From a virus, in the IMG/VR virus record IMGVR_UViG_3300028608_000057, positions 1 to 30,192 of that record: 30,192 bases of DNA. One strand, 5' to 3'. The notes beneath the pieces were generated by a model. It made no database searches. It worked only from the letters and a program-made list of their open reading frames with translations, and had not been told where the DNA came from. The first letter of the stretch is position 1. Every line of letters begins with the position of its first letter. A program made the position numbers and the translations under genes. Below are positions 20,600 to 28,500 of this stretch, piece after piece.

Positions 20600-21138
20600 T
20601 ACGCTTCGCTCCAAGCGATGCTGACGTTCCAACGCTGGTCGACGTCGCCGGTCTCAGTCCTGAGAACCGTGCCTTCGCCAGGAAGCAACGTGAGGGGCCC
20701 GCCCGCGACTGCGGCCGGGATTTGGTGGACGAACGGCGCAGACTGCTTCGCCACGCCGAGGACCGGCGGTGAGTTGAACCAGGACGCCCCGAGCGTCGCG
20801 GCCGGGTTGTTGATGAAGATCTGCCCGGCCTGCGTCGGCATGTTCGACCGGACCTTGCCTGTGGCCGACGCCGGTTCCAGCGTGCCGCCGCTGATCAGCG
20901 TGGCCAGCCAGCCGCGCATCGGGTCGACGGTGGCCGTGATGTCACCGACGATCACCGAGCTGATGAAGACACCAGCAACGACGATGGTCCGGCCGCTGCC
21001 CAGGGGGTTGAAGAGGGCCAGGAAGTTGTTCGCGGTGGCCACACCCGGTGTCTGTGCGCGGCTGTAGACGTACCCGCCCCGGAACACCGGGTTGGTCACC
21101 GGGTACGTGCCGACCGCCCCGTTGATGTCTGAAGACAT
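20599..21138 (-). CDS. Putative virion protein, 179 aa
   Basis: MSSDINGAVGTYPVTNPVFR, then beta-like segments (RTIVVAGVFISSVIVGDITATVD, FINNPAATLGASW) and a C-terminal strand with RWNVSIAWSEA. Its C-terminal part (PLTLLPGEGTVLRTETG) looks like the beta-sandwich seen in head fibre or appendage proteins. No Cys. ATG 21138 has GGGGTG just upstream; GTG 21144 is an alternative. Family not identified. Confidence 0.65.
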   Translation of the reverse strand: MSSDINGAVGTYPVTNPVFRGGYVYSRAQTPGVATANNFLALFNPLGSGRTIVVAGVFISSVIVGDITATVDPMRGWLATLISGGTLEPASATGKVRSNMPTQAGQIFINNPAATLGASWFNSPPVLGVAKQSAPFVHQIPAAVAGGPLTLLPGEGTVLRTETGDVDQRWNVSIAWSEA

Positions 21139-21146
21139 GGTCACCC

Positions 21147-21830
21147 CTAGCCGTACATCAGGGTGGCGGTGACGGTCCCGCCACCGGCCACGTTCTCGGT
21201 GACGACACCTCGGTACCAGCGGAACGCGCCGCCGGTCAGTGAGATGTACTGGTTGACCCCGGTGGCGAGCATGGCGCTCGACGCAATCCGGGTCCAGTTC
21301 GTCCCGTCCTGGCTGCCCTGAAGGGCGACGACACCGTTGGTCACCGTGCCGTTCGGTTGGACGAACAGGGTGACGTTCGAGCGGGCCGCCGTGAAGTCGA
21401 CCGTGGTTCCGTCGCCGGTGGTGACGGCGGTCAGCGTCGCTGCGGCGACGGTGGATCCGCCGATCCCCACCGGTACAGTGCTGATGACGTTCACGTCGAA
21501 CGGCTCGGCCAGCTGGTTCGTGACCAGCACGTTGACCGGGTCCGGGCTGATCAGGTTGACGTCGAACGGCTCGGCCAGCTGGTTGGTGACGAGGACGTTG
21601 ACGGGGTCGGGACTGATCAGGTTGACGTCGAAGGGCTCGACCAGCTGGTTGGTCACCAGCACGTTCAGCGGGTCGGGACTGATGACGTTCACGTCGAACG
21701 GCTCGGCCAGCTGGTTCGTGACGTTCACGTTCAGCGGGTCCGGGCTGACGATGTTAACGTCCTGGATCTCGCCAGGTCCGTCCGGTTCGCACGGCTGCGG
21801 GTCGAAACCGCCGACCGGCTGCTCACTCAT
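21147..21830 (-). CDS. Repeat-containing head fibre-like protein, 227 aa
   Basis: The middle has four tandem 22-residue repeats plus a partial fifth, of the form DVN(V/L)ISPDP(L/V)NVLVTNQL, then AEPF. The alternating hydrophobic pattern suggests stacked beta-turns, as in fibrous beta-spiral shafts, with a C-terminal beta-sandwich head (VTLFVQPNGTVTNGVVALQG, WTRIASSAMLATGVNQYISL). It may be a trimeric fibre or spike on the capsid, because it lies close to the capsid genes. The first 18 residues hold a single Cys. ATG 21830 overlaps the end of the previous gene by 8 nt; the upstream part of the open frame is shadow. Confidence 0.75.
   Translation of the reverse strand: MSEQPVGGFDPQPCEPDGPGEIQDVNIVSPDPLNVNVTNQLAEPFDVNVISPDPLNVLVTNQLVEPFDVNLISPDPVNVLVTNQLAEPFDVNLISPDPVNVLVTNQLAEPFDVNVISTVPVGIGGSTVAAATLTAVTTGDGTTVDFTAARSNVTLFVQPNGTVTNGVVALQGSQDGTNWTRIASSAMLATGVNQYISLTGGAFRWYRGVVTENVAGGGTVTATLMYG
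21493..21756 (-). repeat. Four tandem 66-bp repeats within the fibre-like gene
   Basis: Units start at 21493, 21559, 21625 and 21691 with exact 66-bp spacing and high identity (core ACGTCGAACGGCTCGGCCAG). They encode the 22-residue protein repeats, so number changes would keep the frame. Confidence 0.9.
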
Positions 21831-22206
21831 CGGACGGCCCGCCAGACGTGGCCTCGGCCAGCAGGACGACCTGCTCGACGTCGGAAGGCTTGCGGGTGTA
21901 GGCGCCAGACGTGGCCTTCTTGGCCGGGCGCTTGCGCGCCTTGCGGGCTGGCTCAGTGCGCGCCGGTGCCTCGGCGGCCGGTGCCGTCGTGGCGGACACC
22001 AGAGGCTGCGCCTGGGCGACGTCGTACGGGAACCCGTCCACGTACCCACCTTCGAGCAGTTCGGGCGGCAGAACGGCGTACAGGTCGACGGGAACGTCCC
22101 AGCCGGTGGCGCTTGCGGTCTGAAGCGGTGGCGTCTGGGCGAGCCCCCAGGCAGCGAACCCCGGACGCTGCTCGTGTGCCGGTTCGACGTGGATGTACTC
22201 GATCAC
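21823..22206 (-). CDS. Hypothetical protein with basic linker, 127 aa, GTG start
   Basis: Begins (GTG) IEYIHVEPAHEQRPG, with a folded N-terminal half (GWDVPVDLYAVLPPELLEGG) and a low-complexity Ala/Arg/Lys segment (PARKARKRPAKKATSG) before a short helix. The basic stretch could bind DNA or a capsid surface. GGAAGGAC precedes the GTG at 22206. Located between capsid-type genes; role unknown. Confidence 0.7.
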   Translation of the reverse strand: MIEYIHVEPAHEQRPGFAAWGLAQTPPLQTASATGWDVPVDLYAVLPPELLEGGYVDGFPYDVAQAQPLVSATTAPAAEAPARTEPARKARKRPAKKATSGAYTRKPSDVEQVVLLAEATSGGPSDE

Positions 22207-22236
22207 GGTCAGTCCTTCCCCGTTAGCAGTGAGTGA

Positions 22237-23094
22237 TCAGGCGCAGCAAGGCGACAGGGTGACCCGGACGGCGGCGGCCTTGCAGCAGTCGACCTCGGGA
22301 ACGAACGTCGACTCGGCCAGCGCGGTCCGGTCGTTCAGCGACGTGTTGACGCCCTGCCATTCCTGGTCGATGACGTCGATGATGGCGTCCCGCCGGATCC
22401 GCATGGCCGGGGTGGCGTACAGCCACATCTCACCGGCAGGCGCCACCACACCGGCGGCGGGGCGCAGCGCGGGGCCGACGTTCGCGGTGTACCCGCCGCC
22501 GAGGATGACCTTGTTCCCGCCCCAGGTGGTCAGGCAGTCGTATGCCGGGTCGAACTGGTGGTGCTTACCCATCAGCGAAGCGGCACCGACCGGGACATGG
22601 ATGAGGCCCTGGCCGCCGTACTCGGTGGCCAGCCACGATTCCAGGACGCCGATGCCGGACACGAGGTGCAGCGCACCGCTGCCCGGGGTCAGGTCGTTGC
22701 CGAACGCCAGCCACGACAGGCCGCGCCGCATGAACCACTCTTCCAGGACGGCCTGCTCGCCCAGGCGCACCTGCTCGCGGGCGGACGCCTGCGCCTCATC
22801 GAACGGGAAGCCGACGACCGAGCACTCAACCTTGGCGTACGCGGTGACCGGTTCGAAGGTGCACCACTCGGCGCGGCTGACAACCTTGGCTGCCGGGTTG
22901 GTCCAGCCGTCCGCCGGATCCGGGCAGTCCTGCCACGGGTTGGCCGGGGCGCAGGCGTAGGCCGGAAGGTCGGTGCCGTTCAGCTGGTGGATGTCGTTGG
23001 CGTTGACGATCTCGACACAGCCGCCGAGCAGCCCGTGAGGGGACGGGGTCGACGCGATGGGGGCCACCTGGGCCCGCAGTCCTGCGTTGGGCAT
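22237..23094 (-). CDS. Putative capsid-associated structural protein, 285 aa
   Basis: Starts MPNAGLRAQVAPIASTPSPH after GAAGGGG; the longer frame to 23445 crosses the zinc-finger gene and is rejected. Segments DEAQASAREQVRLGEQAVLEEWF, HVPVGAASLMGKHHQFD and EMWLYATPAMRIRRDAI resemble capsid or tube subunits in actinophage genomes. Ten Cys are present, including a VDCCKA pair and SPCCA at the very end. It could be a second head protein or part of a connector; I cannot name the family. Confidence 0.65.
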   Translation of the reverse strand: MPNAGLRAQVAPIASTPSPHGLLGGCVEIVNANDIHQLNGTDLPAYACAPANPWQDCPDPADGWTNPAAKVVSRAEWCTFEPVTAYAKVECSVVGFPFDEAQASAREQVRLGEQAVLEEWFMRRGLSWLAFGNDLTPGSGALHLVSGIGVLESWLATEYGGQGLIHVPVGAASLMGKHHQFDPAYDCLTTWGGNKVILGGGYTANVGPALRPAAGVVAPAGEMWLYATPAMRIRRDAIIDVIDQEWQGVNTSLNDRTALAESTFVPEVDCCKAAAVRVTLSPCCA

Positions 23095-23145
23095 GGTGGC
23101 CCCTTCTGTAGGTGGTGACCTGCCTATGGTATCTGGCCGGTCCGG

Positions 23146-23172
23146 CAGAGGGGTTGCGGTGCAACACCTCTG
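23146..23172. terminator. Hairpin upstream of the zinc-finger gene
   Basis: Twelve-bp stem with one mismatch (23146-23157 with 23161-23172) and a 3-nt loop. It contains the -35 of the + strand promoter, as at the other hairpin-promoter sites. Confidence 0.55.
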
Positions 23173-23182
23173 CATGTATGGT
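23154..23182 (+). promoter_or_regulatory. Putative promoter of the zinc-finger gene
   Basis: TTGCGG (23154-23159), 17 nt, TATGGT (23177-23182). Start codon 42 nt downstream. The leader has GCAACCG and GAAGGAAG blocks as in the early-region leaders. Confidence 0.5.
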
Positions 23183-23223
23183 CGTCCTTGTAAGCAACCG
23201 CACCGAAGGAAGTGAGGACACCC

Positions 23224-23448
23224 ATGGGTAAGCGCCGTTCCCACCGAAGCCAGCGACGGTTCATGGACAACGCGAAGGACGCGATCACGGCGCCCGCGCT
23301 GCTGGTTGCCGAGCTGAAGCTGTACGGCTTCACCGCCGTCATGGCGACAGGTGGTGACAAGGTCGCCCAGGTCAAGTGCGACCGGTGCGGGCGCCACGTC
23401 CACCACGGCACGGTTCAGGCCGTCCGTGATCACGCGGCCACCCACTGA
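23224..23448 (+). CDS. Small C2H2-type zinc-finger protein on the opposite strand (moron-like), 74 aa
   Basis: MGKRRSHRSQRRFMDNAKDA is strongly basic; the C-terminus is a zinc finger with Cys52-X2-Cys55-X14-His70-X3-His74, the last His being the final residue. It is probably DNA-binding. It is the only + strand gene within the - strand structural region, with its own promoter, GTGAGG ribosome site and terminator. That makes it look like a moron: an added unit expressed independently of the late operon. It resembles the early-region zinc-finger proteins in type and leader, so it may have come from that region by duplication. Confidence 0.75.
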   Translation: MGKRRSHRSQRRFMDNAKDAITAPALLVAELKLYGFTAVMATGGDKVAQVKCDRCGRHVHHGTVQAVRDHAATH

Positions 23449-23455
23449 CCCAACG

Positions 23456-23487
23456 AGGAAGGGCCCCGCCGAAGCGGGGCCCTTCCT
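23456..23487. terminator. Bidirectional terminator between the zinc-finger gene and the capsid gene
   Basis: Perfect 14-bp stem (23456-23469 with 23474-23487) with a 4-nt loop, 8 nt after the + strand stop and 38 nt after the capsid gene end on the other strand. Confidence 0.8.
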
Positions 23488-23524
23488 GCGTCAGCCTATC
23501 GGCGAACCGACCGGCCCGGTCACC

Positions 23525-25225
23525 TTACGGAACCGGGACGCAGATGTCGACGGTGTTGCGCGCACCGACCTCACCGTTGGGGCAGACCGCCACGGTGACA
23601 GCACGGGCGAGGCCCATGCGGTCGATCAGGGCGACGGCCTCTTCCGAGAAGATCTTCTCGTCGTTGGTCGCGACGGTGACGCTGTCGATGATGACACCGA
23701 GGTTCACCTCGGGGCCACGGCCGATCTGGAAGTTGCCTGCCGGGTAGATCAGGAACGTGACCTCGTCCGGCCACGTGGTGGCCGGGGTGACCGCACCGAT
23801 CTCGGCCGGGACGGCCGGGGGAAGGCCACGGGCCCACTGGACGCGCACGCCCAGGTTGGCGAACGATGCCTGGATGTCCGCCGCCGTGACCTCGGACATG
23901 TCCTTGCCTTCCTGGCGCGCCAGGTCGGACAGCATGAGGTTCTTCGACCACCAGGGCAGGACGACTTCGAGCTGCGTCGAGTCGCACAGGTTGTGCCGCT
24001 CGATCATGTCGGCCGCCTGAAGGGCGATCGCCTCGTAGATCGCCGAGTACGCAGCGAAGGACGGGCGGACCGTCACTTCGAGCGTCGCGGCCGAGTCAAG
24101 CGCGGCCTGGTACATGGCCTGCTTGATCCGGATCTCGTGCGCGATCATCGCGTTGCGCACGTACCAGTCGACCATCTCGGGGAAGAAGCGCTGCGTCAGG
24201 ATGCCGACCGACAGGCAGACGCCGACCGCGATGGCACGGACGTCGATCGGGGCCGGGCAGGGGATGACGTAGCACGGCTTCTCGGGACCGGCAGGCTGCG
24301 TCGCGGCCGCGATGTCCTGCGCCTCGGTCCAGGTCCACGTGAGGGCCGCGACGTCCAGGGTCGGCGTACGGAAGAACCTCAGACCGCCACGGTTGAGCTG
24401 CACCTCGGGCGCGTCCCAGAGCATGTCCGGGCACGCGATGTCGGTGATGTCGTAGATCGTCTCGGACGGGGCACACCAGCCGCCGGACGCGACCAGGTCC
24501 TGACCGGCCAGCCGCTTCTGGTCCGAGGACCGCGTGAGCGCAGACGTACCCTCAGGGGCCGAGGACGAGTCGGTGATGACGAGATCCTGCGGGAATGGCA
24601 GCCGGTAGGACGCCACCATGCCGGTGCCGCCACCGGCAGTCTTCAGACCCTGCGAACGGCGCATGGCGCCCTCGGTGATCTGAGCCAGGTCGATTTCCTG
24701 GCCCGGCCGGTAGCCCGGCACGTCGACCGAGGCGACGATCTCGATCTCGCGGGACTGCTCGGCCGGAAGGTAGCGGGACAGGTTGTTGCCACCGGCGCCG
24801 CCGGACTGACGGGCGCGGACGGCGGCCAGGTTCATCGACCGGCGGGACGAAGCGGTGACGACCTGCGTCGGCTCGATCACCTTGGCCGACGCCTCGACCT
24901 CGGCCTCGGCCTCAGCCTCGTCCTCGGTGGACTCGCCCCCAGCTGCCGACGCCTCGACCTCGGCCTCGTCCTCGCCGAACGTCTCGGCCATCAGCGCGTC
25001 AATCTCGGCGGCCGTCTCGGCCGCCGCCGTGATGCGGCTGTCCTGCTCTTCCTTCAGGTCCAGGATGACCTTCTTCAGCGAGCGAAGGACCGGCACCGTC
25101 TTGCCGGTCGCGGTGTCCGAGCTCGCGATCTTCTTCATCTCACGCGCAGCGGCGGTGAGGTGCTGCTCGATGTCCTCGTCGGACAGAGTGCCCAGGTCGT
25201 CGGGCAGTTCGTACGTGTCAGCCAT
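23525..25225 (-). CDS. Major capsid protein with N-terminal scaffold-like domain, 566 aa
   Basis: The N-terminal ~120 residues are helical and very acidic (LDLKEEQDSRITAAAETAAE, then runs of E-A-E-A), like the delta domain that guides HK97-type assembly and is removed by the prohead protease. The rest shows HK97-fold features: EIVASVDVPGYRPGQEID, LFFRTPTLDVAALTW-like strands, and an E-loop/P-domain region with MYQAALDSAATLEVTV and GVRVQWARGLPPA. Eight Cys are present. No separate scaffold gene is seen, in line with the fusion. ATG 25225 follows a weak ribosome site; the late element lies 31 nt upstream. It should be the most abundant virion protein. Confidence 0.85.
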   Translation of the reverse strand: MADTYELPDDLGTLSDEDIEQHLTAAAREMKKIASSDTATGKTVPVLRSLKKVILDLKEEQDSRITAAAETAAEIDALMAETFGEDEAEVEASAAGGESTEDEAEAEAEVEASAKVIEPTQVVTASSRRSMNLAAVRARQSGGAGGNNLSRYLPAEQSREIEIVASVDVPGYRPGQEIDLAQITEGAMRRSQGLKTAGGGTGMVASYRLPFPQDLVITDSSSAPEGTSALTRSSDQKRLAGQDLVASGGWCAPSETIYDITDIACPDMLWDAPEVQLNRGGLRFFRTPTLDVAALTWTWTEAQDIAAATQPAGPEKPCYVIPCPAPIDVRAIAVGVCLSVGILTQRFFPEMVDWYVRNAMIAHEIRIKQAMYQAALDSAATLEVTVRPSFAAYSAIYEAIALQAADMIERHNLCDSTQLEVVLPWWSKNLMLSDLARQEGKDMSEVTAADIQASFANLGVRVQWARGLPPAVPAEIGAVTPATTWPDEVTFLIYPAGNFQIGRGPEVNLGVIIDSVTVATNDEKIFSEEAVALIDRMGLARAVTVAVCPNGEVGARNTVDICVPVP

Positions 25226-25255
25226 GGGGTGGCCTGTCCATTTCTGTGAAAGGGA

Positions 25256-25304
25256 CTCGGCCTATCGCCAGCAGCTACCAGACATGATAGCTGCTGGCGA
25301 TAGG
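25256..25304 (-). promoter_or_regulatory. Late element with palindrome upstream of the capsid gene
   Basis: The 23-bp block (25278-25256) is identical to that before the major tail gene. Here TATCAT (25289-25284) stands 5 nt before it as a possible -10. In addition a perfect 17-bp inverted repeat (25261-25277 with 25288-25304) surrounds the site. It could be a promoter plus operator, or an mRNA 5' hairpin. Confidence 0.55.
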
Positions 25305-25322
25305 TAGTCCGGGGTGGGTTGC

Positions 25323-25511
25323 TTAGGGCGTCTCGCCCGGGGCGTAGATCGTGGCGACACCCGGGGCGTACTTCCCCATCAGGGTGTTGGCCGCTGACGA
25401 GCTCGTCGTCTCGTATACCTTGCGGCCGTTGACGTAGACGCGGTATGTCCCGGCGACGGCGGCCGCGACGGCTGACGCGGTGCCCCGGTTCTTGTTGCAG
25501 GCGCAGCCCAT
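25323..25511 (-). CDS. Small protein with MGCAC start, 62 aa
   Basis: Begins MGCACNKNRGTASAVAAAVA and continues TYRVYVNGRKVYETTSSSAA; this short form, Cys-rich start followed by a beta-hairpin with RVYVNGRKV, is common next to capsid genes of actinophages, but its function is not known to me. GAAGGGGAC precedes the ATG. It lies between the protease fusion and the capsid gene, 4 nt after the former. Confidence 0.75.
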   Translation of the reverse strand: MGCACNKNRGTASAVAAAVAGTYRVYVNGRKVYETTSSSAANTLMGKYAPGVATIYAPGETP

Positions 25512-25515
25512 GCGC

Positions 25516-28500
25516 TCAGTCCCCTTCGGTTCCGGTGCTGTCGACGTCCAGCTTATCCGCCAGGGCGAGCAGCTCGGCCAGCTCGGCGTCCTCGGCAGCC
25601 TTGCGCTGCTCGGCGCGCCCCATGGACGCAACCAGCGCGTCGGCCAGCCGGTCGTAGTCGATCTCGGGCGCCACCACTGCCACCGTGGCGGAAGCTGTCT
25701 GCTCGGCCGCCTGACGCACTTCCTCGGCGGTCACGACCTCGTCGATCTCGGCCAGCGTGGCCGCCGCCGTGAGGGCCATCTGGGACCGCTCGATCACCGC
25801 GCTGGCGAGCAGCGGGGACGAGTGCCCCGGCACCGGCACGCCGAGGACGGCGCGCAGCTGCCAGTTCCCGGACGGGCCCTTCTTCATGTGGTAGCTGGGC
25901 TGTGTCCCCTTGAAGACGACCCGGTCCCATTCGGACAGCCACGGCGCGGCCGCCCCCGAGAACCACATGCCGCGCTCGTTCATGCCGACGGTGACGATGC
26001 CAGCCACGGTGCGGGTGTCGTCGAACTGGCACGCCGACGTCTCACACTCGGCGCTGTCCCTGTGGTGGCCGACGTTCATGGTGTAAGCACCGGCCTTGAC
26101 AGTGCTGCCGTCGTCGAGCGAGAAGCGCTGACGCAGGAAGTGGCTGGTGTCGATCCGGCCGAGGCTGTCGATCGTGATCTTCTTCGCGTACCCGGCGTGC
26201 GGTTCGCCAGCCTGGGCGACCCACCCGAAGATCCGGCCGTTGGCGTAGTTCACGCCCGGCCCACCAGGCGGCAGCTCTTCCAGCGTCGGCTCACGGAACC
26301 ACGCGGCAGGCATGGGCGGGATGTCCGCCATCGCCTTCCACGCGCTTGCCTGCATGTCGTCCATGTCGTCCTCACCCGTCTCTTCGGCCACGTGCGCGGC
26401 GACCGCTTCCAGCTTGGCCGACACCGCGTCCCTCTCGTCCTCGGGGATGTTCACCCCGCCGCGCGCGCCGTGCAGCGCGCCGAGCGCGGCCGCCACCCCG
26501 GCCGGGATGATGACCAGCTGACCGTCGTCGATGTCGGCGTACCCCAGCTTGTAGGCGGCCTTCGTCGCGGGGTCCGCCGAGTCGTCCCGGTAGGCGAACG
26601 CCCTGCCGATCTTGTCCGTGTCGCCGTCGGCCCACTCGAAAACCCGCGTGGCTGCGGCATCGCCGTCCCACGTCTCGTCCCGGTCGGCCACCGGCAGGTC
26701 CACGGCGCCGGTGGCCGACGCAACGAGCGTCTCGGCTTCGATGTCCACCTGCTCGACAGACGCAACGACCGTCGCAGCCGTCTTTGACGGTCCTGTGTAC
26801 TGACCACGTGTCAGCCTCACCAGATCACCCTTCCTTGCAGCACGTGCCAGATGCCGCCGGACGGCGACGATCGGAACTTTCAGCAGCTTCGCCAGCCGCG
26901 CCGCCGACATGGGGTTGACGGACTTGCGGACCTGGCGTACAACCCGATCGTAGTCGGACGCTGCCGCACCGGCAGTCAGCCGTTCCCCGGCCGAGGCGAA
27001 GAAGGACGGGTCGTCGAGCACGATCCGCGCGTTCGCGTAGGCCGGGATCGTGACCAGCGTGGCGCCCCGGATCCGGCCCCGCGTGATGCGGACCAGGTAG
27101 TCGCCGGACCTCTGCGACTCGACCACCACACCGTCCGCCAGGTCCGGGTCACCGGCGGCCGCTTCCAGCTCGAACAGAGTGCCCGGCACGGTGCCGTCCG
27201 GTCCGGCGGTGAAGGTGACCTTGCGGGACTCGGACATGAAGCCGGTGGCCCCGGCGGCGAGCTCGGACTCGGTCTCGCCCGTGAGGCTGAAGCCGCCGTC
27301 CGGGTGCATGAACAGTGACGCGGTGAGCAGCCGCGTGCGGTACGTCTCGGACGCGCCGGGGGTGGCGTCGACCATCTCAAGGTCCACGTCGTCCAGGTCC
27401 ACCGAGACGCCCAGCGGGGCCTTCTGCGCGAGCAGCATGGCCGCCTCAGCGCCAGCCTGCTGGGACACGTACAGCTTGCCGTGGCCGGGGATCCTGTCCC
27501 CGTCCCGGCCGATGCCGTCGATGCACCCGGCCAGCTGCGCGCCTTCGTGGCCGCCCATCATCTCGTCGGCGTACTGAAGCGGCCACGGGCCGGGGCCGTC
27601 CCAGTACAGCGCGCCGGGGGCAAACACCCTGCCGTCGCCGGTCTGCTGGTTCTCGAAGGCGAGCGCCGTCTCGTCCGGCGTGGACCAGGTGACCACCGGG
27701 TGCGGGTCGTACTCGGCCTTCTCGACAGCCATGTCGTCCGGGTAGATCGTCTCGTCCAGCGCGACGACCTGACCCTGGTCCGGGTCGGGCAGTAGTGGGT
27801 AGTCGGTGTACTCACCGGCGAACGCGACCCGCAACCGGTCGAAGGTGACGGGCCCGACCCGGTCGGTCATGGACTGCACGTCCGCCTCGCCGTACGCCCC
27901 GCAGACGTGCGGCGACCAGGGGGTGTACTGCGGCGGCATGCGGTCTACGTGGTCCTGATCTTCGAGCTGCCACGTCACCTCATGGTGGGCCCCGGCCAGG
28001 TCCGGGCCGTCCGTCTCACGGTCGTCCCCGATGTTCCAGACCCACGCGGGACTGTCGCCCTGAGGATTCCACTGGGCGACACCGAACGCACGGGCGCTGA
28101 CCGGGGCCAGCCACCCGGCAGCGCGCTGCATGGCGTACCGGACCGAGTCGCGGGACTCTTCCGGCCAGTCGGCAGCGTCGCCCAGGTAGTACAGCGTCAT
28201 GTGCAGCTGGTCCGCCACCTCACCGCCGATCAGGGCGAGACGCTCGGCGTCCGCCTTGCTCGGCATCAGGGCGATCATGGCGCCGGTGTGCACATCAGCG
28301 GCGGCTGACAGGTCGTCCTCGTCCACGTCGGTCCTCTCACTGGCGACGGCCGTCCGCATGATGCACCGGCAGTTAATCGTCAGGTCGGCCGGGGCCGTCG
28401 GGTCCCCGGGGTACTGCATGGGCGTGCCGCCCACGTCGAACGGATCATCGATCAGCTGAAGCTGGGCGTTCGCGTCTCTGTGTGCGATCCTGACGCGCTC

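Noticed and set aside
21493-21756. CRISPR-like array because of regular repeats
   Set aside because: The 66-bp repeats are contiguous without spacers and encode a protein repeat in frame.
23351-25249. Long + strand open frame of 632 codons
   Set aside because: It is the antisense shadow of the major capsid gene; composition is Arg/Gly/Asp-rich low complexity, there is no ribosome site, and it runs through the terminator at 23456.
25480-26787. Long + strand open frame of 435 codons
   Set aside because: Antisense to the MuF-protease fusion, with typical GC-rich shadow composition and no recognised domain.
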